This document shows positions 59,330-64,000 of a DNA stretch of 64,000 bases, one piece after another. The DNA comes from Notospermus geniculatus. Lineage: Eukaryota > Nemertea > Pilidiophora > Heteronemertea > Lineidae. Where the stretch lies: positions 1 to 64,000 of the forward strand of contig NMRB01001638.1 of assembly GCA_002633025.1 (NCBI GenBank). Direction: 5' to 3'. Position 1 is the first letter of the stretch. Every line of letters starts with the position of its first letter. The notes below the pieces were generated by a model. The model saw nothing but the letters and a program-made list of their open reading frames with translations. It had not been told where the DNA came from and searched no databases. The translations under genes and the position numbers were made by a program.

Positions 59330-60267
59330 NNNNNNNNNNNNNNNNNNNNNNNNNNNNNNNNNNNNNNNNNNNNNNNNNNNNNNNNNNNNNNNNNNNNNNN
59401 NNNNNNNNNNNNNNNNNNNNNNNNNNNNNNNNNNNNNNNNNNNNNNNNNNNNNNNNNNNNNNNNNNNNNNNNNNNNNNNNNNNNNNNNNNNNNNNNNNNN
59501 NNNNNNNNNNNNNNNNNNNNNNNNNNNNNNNNNNNNNNNNNNNNNNNNNNNNNNNNNNNNNNNNNNNNNNNNNNNNNNNNNNNNNNNNNNNNNNNNNNNN
59601 NNNNNNNNNNNNNNNNNNNNNNNNNNNNNNNNNNNNNNNNNNNNNNNNNNNNNNNNNNNNNNNNNNNNNNNNNNNNNNNNNNNNNNNNNNNNNNNNNNNN
59701 NNNNNNNNNNNNNNNNNNNNNNNNNNNNNNNNNNNNNNNNNNNNNNNNNNNNNNNNNNNNNNNNNNNNNNNNNNNNNNNNNNNNNNNNNNNNNNNNNNNN
59801 NNNNNNNNNNNNNNNNNNNNNNNNNNNNNNNNNNNNNNNNNNNNNNNNNNNNNNNNNNNNNNNNNNNNNNNNNNNNNNNNNNNNNNNNNNNNNNNNNNNN
59901 NNNNNNNNNNNNNNNNNNNNNNNNNNNNNNNNNNNNNNNNNNNNNNNNNNNNNNNNNNNNNNNNNNNNNNNNNNNNNNNNNNNNNNNNNNNNNNNNNNNN
60001 NNNNNNNNNNNNNNNNNNNNNNNNNNNNNNNNNNNNNNNNNNNNNNNNNNNNNNNNNNNNNNNNNNNNNNNNNNNNNNNNNNNNNNNNNNNNNNNNNNNN
60101 NNNNNNNNNNNNNNNNNNNNNNNNNNNNNNNNNNNNNNNNNNNNNNNNNNNNNNNNNNNNNNNNNNNNNNNNNNNNNNNNNNNNNNNNNNNNNNNNNNNN
60201 NNNNNNNNNNNNNNNNNNNNNNNNNNNNNNNNNNNNNNNNNNNNNNNNNNNNNNNNNNNNNNNNNNN
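59330..60267. other. Assembly gap, 938 N
   Basis: Sequence unknown. It interrupts the 211-bp tandem array. The long frames spanning it are artefacts. Confidence 1.
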
Positions 60268-60281
60268 TTTGATGCAGAAAT

Positions 60282-60389
60282 ATGACCAAGGTTATATACT
60301 TTCATGTGGTACAAACCGTGTTAAAATTGGCCCAGTAGTATTTGAAATATTCAAGGTAGTAGGTGTAGATAAACTAATGTCAATGACTG
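60282..60389. mobile_element. Second copy of the 57492 Tc1/mariner MITE, truncated near a gap
   Basis: It matches from TATGACCAAGGTTATATACT to CAATGACTG, with TA at 60390-60391. The left arm is missing or lies in the adjacent N run. Confidence 0.85.
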
Positions 60390-60749
60390 TACGTACATGC
60401 TTTCATCAGCTACACTTGCACAAGCCCAGCCTGGAATTAACGTTACGATATGAAATTTCTAAACCACTGGGTTCGATTACTGAGTCGTTAATCGTGTTAT
60501 CGATTAGATAATTTTCTGAAAGATGCCGTATTTGGATGGAATATGTCGGTCAAAATGATTTACTGGTCAAAATATCTGACCCAAATAGGCTACCAGCTGA
60601 GGAAGCTATTCAACCAATACACGGGCTCCTATTGGCCAAGACCGATTGCGTTCACCAATCACATCACCTGTAGCATGTTAAGATCCAATCAGAGCGGTTG
60701 GGCGACCTGTGCAGCCTATCACATACTTGTCATGCTTGTAACATGTTAA

Positions 60750-60863
60750 ACCCTCACAGTATTGAATTTTACGGTGTTTTCAAAGTGTTAGGAGACTGCA
60801 GGTAGAGGTGAGGTCTCATTTTACACTACACTAACGTCGGAGGACGTAAGCACTTTCTGAATT
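60750..60863. mobile_element. piggyBac-like MITE, truncated second copy
   Basis: It starts ACCCTCACAGTATTGAATTT directly after TTAA (60746-60749). It shares GTGTTAGGAGA and ACTAACGTCGGAGGA blocks with 49724-49971 in inverse order. The far terminal repeat is missing. Confidence 0.65.
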
Positions 60864-61075
60864 CGCTCGGCGATCATTGCCGTTCAATCAGGGGCGATGA
60901 AGTACACGAAATGCAGGAGACAATCAAAAGCGTAATAGCCCGGGGAATCTAAATAATGCACACTTTATTTATGGGTATCGTCAAATAAACGGACTATCTA
61001 TCTATCTTAATAAACTTACTAATGTGTGTACTCATCGAATCGAGAAATAAGCACAAGGTGGACCAGGACACAGTA

Positions 61076-61396
61076 AAAGCCCTATTTACACGAGCCGATT
61101 TTGTCGTACGATTGTGTCGGCCGACAGAGACGTACGACAAAAAACGCACCGTGATACACTAGACTTCCGAGACGATTTTTTGTCCGTGCGACATCGTGTG
61201 CAGAAGTCGGTGTTCTATTTTCACCCGACATCGGCTGCTTCTCCCCATGGTTATCTACCTAATGACACACGAGGTCCTAAGGGACGCATAAATAAATCGT
61301 CCCGTGTAAACAGATTAGCCCATCCCGACCAATCGGTACGACAAATCTGATAAGACTCTGTCGTACGACAAAATCGGCTCGTGTAAATAGGGCTTT
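61076..61396. mobile_element. 321-bp AAAGCCCTATTTACACGAG MITE
   Basis: Inverted ends of about 35 bp are AAAGCCCTATTTACACGAGC and their complement, followed by CGATTTTGTCGTACGA arms. TCGTACGACA motifs recur inside. The target duplication is ambiguous because the ends are T/A rich. Confidence 0.78.
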
Positions 61397-62239
61397 AGGA
61401 ATGCCCCCGATGAAGTGTACATCTTCCGCCATTTCCCTCCGTATGACTAACCCAGATTTACACGAACCCCGGGCACGAACCCCACTGACACAGGACAGGT
61501 GGAATCCGTGTCTCATTCCTGACAAAAGTGTCACGAATCACCTGACAAGCGGGAAATGATGAACTCACCGATGCTTCCCTCCGCATAACCCACTGCAAAG
61601 GCGATGGTTTCATTTGATGCAATGTACACGAGGCGAAAGGTGAAATGGAAACGGATCGAATCACTTGTCGAGAAGCCAATCAAAGCTCAGCACCAGCCAC
61701 ATAATACGCACTTAGCTGTTTGTTTGTGATTTCAATCGCTGTACTGTATCTAGGCGATAGCGCGTTAGCAACGTAGTGAAGCAAGCGCTCGCTCGGGTTC
61801 CGAAAGTCGTCAGGGGGTAATCGGGCGGCTCCCAGCTCCATCAAGCCTCCGGTGTTATTCAGGCCGAGTTACATAGAGGTAAACGGTATACGGACACAAT
61901 GGCGAGTTCGCTAGCGTGTCCGTGACTGTACCGTATTATAACCCGAGCTCAGTCGTACTTCTGAAGCGGGGAATCGACCGGCCAGGTGTGATTTTCAACC
62001 TGGTTTTGCTTTGCGACTTGCTTTGCCACTGGGCACTCGATCGCCGTAGTGGACTGATCTCCTCCAATGGCGAAGATGAGGATGTGATAGGTCGGCGACC
62101 GGTATCAATCCTTGCGGTCTTGGTAGGTATCCGCCAGGGGTTACTGACGACTACGTACGAGTAACCGTACGATACCTATTCAATCGCCGGTAGCAGGTTG
62201 TAAAGCAAGTCGCAAAGCAGAAAATAGCTCGCAGTGCCC

Positions 62240-62364
62240 CATTGACGGCAAGTCTCAATGCGGTAAGGGTGTTTTTTTTAAGTTGACTGACCATCATTCC
62301 GACAGCTGGGTCAGTCGACTTTTTAAAAACACCCCTAGTGTCGCATTGAGATTTGCCGTCAATG
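62240..62364. mobile_element. 125-bp CATTGACGGCAAGTCTCAATG hairpin
   Basis: The arms CATTGACGGCAAGTCTCAAT and its inverse flank a GGGTGTTTTTTT / AAAAACACCC stem and a TTGACTGACC / GGTCAGTCGA stem. The result is an almost continuous hairpin with a 14-base loop. Confidence 0.75.
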
Positions 62365-62661
62365 TGCGCCTGGCTCATGTGGCTTTACCTACCCAATGTC
62401 GTCTTCCACACAAGGCGGGTGCACGACAATTCGCTTTAATACGTTACTATTTTTACTCGAGGATATCTAAAAGAGACCATCCATTATCTCCGGCCATAGA
62501 ACCGAAAACCCGTTGAGATTTACTTTTATTTTTTTTAATAAAAGTAACAATACAACGCACACCACCAATACATGAGGAATAATAATGCGTTTATTGTGTG
62601 TTCCAGAATGTCGTCACATTTCCCCCCATTTTACCTACACAAATGGGTCAGCAGTCTAGTA

Positions 62662-62763
62662 CAGGACAGCGAGCCATCCACCTCAACACGGATGGGCAGC
62701 CATCCTGTAGTAGCAGGACAGCAAGCCATCCACCTCAACACGGATGGGCAGCCATCCTGTATC
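62662..62763. repeat. Two-copy 51-bp direct repeat (CCTCAACACGGATGGGCAGC)
   Basis: AGGACAGCGAGCCATCCACC and the following bases occur twice in tandem, with one substitution. A degenerate third copy continues to about 62860. Confidence 0.82.
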
Positions 62764-63305
62764 CGGATGGTAAGACTTCCAGGCATTCTCAGACATATCA
62801 CCATACTAAATGTGGATGGCAAACCATCCAAATGGTGCTCTGGAAGATGGGACAGCCATCCATCCAGTCATGTCATTTTACGTGGTTACTTTAGCTCAAT
62901 GAGGTGATTTCATGCCGCGTATTTTTGGCTTTCTAGTGCGAATTCTGTATCAAATTAAGCTTCTTTCTAGAGCTAGTGCCTTCTTTATTCAATATACAAT
63001 CAGTTAGTTTGACGAGTTTTGAAAGCTGTGAGCAAAAACACGGACAAATACTAGTACCTTCCTCTCATGCAATTTTGTGACTAGGTGAAGAACCTGTTCG
63101 CAACGCTACCTGGCGGACTGACCACAAAAGCCCAAATGATCATACGTAGGCCTATTCCAAGCAGACGACCGGTTGGGATATCCGAGGTTTGATATACCGT
63201 CTGCTGTCCTGCGCTTTTTGCTTTCGGGTTAGCGGGCTTTCGTCCAAACTTTCCCAAGATAACTGGATCACATTTAGATTCTCAGGACTGAACTCGGCTA
63301 CCAAT

Positions 63306-63495
63306 ATGGCATTGTTCAAGCGTGGTTCAGTGTTCTTGGAGGATCACGAGACCCCCAAGGTGAAGACAGATACATGCACTTGTTTGAAAGACAACCTCTT
63401 ACTTATTCTGACTGTGTGCGGGATTGTCCTTGGTTTTATCATCGGTTTTGCCATCAGACCTCTAAAACCGTCTGAAGACGCCCTCATGTGGATAG
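63306..63495 (+). CDS. SLC1A-family excitatory amino acid transporter, first coding exon
   Basis: The exon encodes residues 1-63 plus one base of codon 64 of a sodium-coupled glutamate/aspartate transporter of the SLC1A (EAAT) family, a plasma-membrane trimer that clears or takes up acidic amino acids. A short cytoplasmic N-terminus (MALFKRGSVF... with a TDTCTC cysteine cluster) precedes KDNLLLILTVCGIVLGFIIG, the first transmembrane helix (about residues 31-50). After it come RPLKPSEDALMWIG, typical of the TM1-TM2 loop that leads into the FPGE/LLMRML segment of the next exon. The ATG is the first in-frame one, with A at -3 and G at +4. The exon ends ATAG|gtaagt in phase 1. Translation beyond that point is intronic. 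The remaining exons are to the right of the window. Whether it is an EAAT1-, 2- or 3-like paralogue cannot be told from one exon. Confidence 0.9.
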
Positions 63496-63594
63496 GTAAG
63501 TGGCAAATTCTGCATTATGGCGGTGTTTTCAAGGTTTTTTGCATCGCCGTGGTCATGGGAATAACGGTTACCCAGCTGAAGTCGGATTCTGTTA

Positions 63595-63714
63595 GGGCCG
63601 GATGCACGGATCGGACTTCAGCCACACTTTCACACATTTCTCAATGCTTCAAGCAAAGAGAAAGTCTAACTTAAGCTATACTTTAGGCTAAAGTCCGACC
63701 CGTGCATACGGCCC
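63595..63714. mobile_element. 120-bp PIF/Harbinger-like MITE in the transporter's first intron
   Basis: The ends are GGGCCGGATGCACGGATCGG and inverse (CCGTGCATACGGCCC). TTA is duplicated at 63592-63594 and 63715-63717. It starts 100 bases after the donor of the SLC1A exon. Confidence 0.87.
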
Positions 63715-64000
63715 TTAGTTTTGTCTTTTGACATGGTCTCTCTGTGCCGGAGCAGAGTGGAACAGTGATTTTTAAAAACATTGCACACAACGTGGCCATT
63801 AATTGTGAAAGTTCGTGTCAAGGATGATATACGTCCTTGCAAAATGACAGTAAGAATACCTCATGCATAAAGCTCATTACAAAGGTTCTACCTCTGGTTC
63901 TACTAGTGATCAAATCAAAGATTTGTCGATTTAGGTCAAAGAAACAAAGAGGCTTGAATGAATGAAACAATGTCGGAGGATACGAAACAAAATTGGCTCA

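Larger units (their letters stand above)
61397..63305. promoter_or_regulatory. Upstream region of the SLC1A gene
   Basis: It includes the hairpin at 62240-62364 and the 62662 repeat. The last 120 bases before the ATG stay open in frame and may be 5' UTR. TTTTTGCTTTCGGGTTAG ending at 63234 could be a splice acceptor, so an upstream UTR exon is possible. No core promoter is identified. Confidence 0.35.

Noticed and set aside
59207-60511. Frames of 326-419 codons across the second N run
   Set aside because: Same artefact; the flanks are satellite and MITE sequence.
63189-63305. Extended N-terminus of the SLC1A protein
   Set aside because: The upstream open stretch has no ATG (it begins with TTG); the first ATG at 63306 has a good context and fits the family.
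63496-63674. Continuation of the SLC1A frame past 63495
   Set aside because: Similarity stops at gtaagt and the frame runs into a MITE.

Overview
The window is eukaryotic genomic DNA from a draft scaffold. It has two large N runs (38378-38861 and 59330-60267), several 1-3 base N joints, long non-coding stretches, spliced exons, a tRNA-derived SINE and very many small inverted-repeat transposons. The two recognisable genes are animal genes: a tubby-like protein 4 (TULP4) homolog and an SLC1A-type excitatory amino acid transporter. Their divergence from the vertebrate proteins and the repeat landscape suggest a marine invertebrate, probably a deuterostome such as an echinoderm or hemichordate. 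The species assignment is an inference and only moderately secure.

Layout. TULP4 lies on the minus strand. Its first coding exon is at 54770-55030 and its second at 8221-8349. Both are phase 0 at the shared junction with good GT/AG sites, so nearly three quarters of the window (8350-54769, 46.4 kb) is one TULP4 intron. The remaining WD40, SOCS-box and tubby-domain exons must lie to the left of base 1; none is visible in 1-8220, which holds minisatellites, two Tc1/mariner-like MITEs and a 720-bp tandem duplication. At the right end, on the plus strand, 63306-63495 is the first coding exon of a glutamate-transporter-like gene that runs off the window. The two start codons are divergent and 8.3 kb apart.

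The giant intron and the intergenic region hold about thirty foldback elements. For many, the terminal inverted repeats and the target-site duplication can be read directly. There are TTA or other 3-bp duplications with GGGCC ends (PIF/Harbinger-like), TA duplications (Tc1/mariner-like), TTAA with CCC ends (piggyBac-like), 8-9 bp duplications (hAT- or Mutator-like size), and one 155-bp-arm inverted repeat with a 15-bp direct repeat and a hammerhead-like core (Penelope-like). Several families occur two or three times. One duplicated segment (32371-32659 and 32750-33288) gives an empty and an occupied insertion site side by side.

No operon-like or defence-type system is present. The most interesting material is the transposon biology: the hammerhead-like inverted repeat, MITEs that carry perfect CRE (TGACGTCA) sites into the TULP4 intron, a MITE built of palindromic satellite units, and a repeat family carrying a possible promoter and short coding start at about 13.9 kb.
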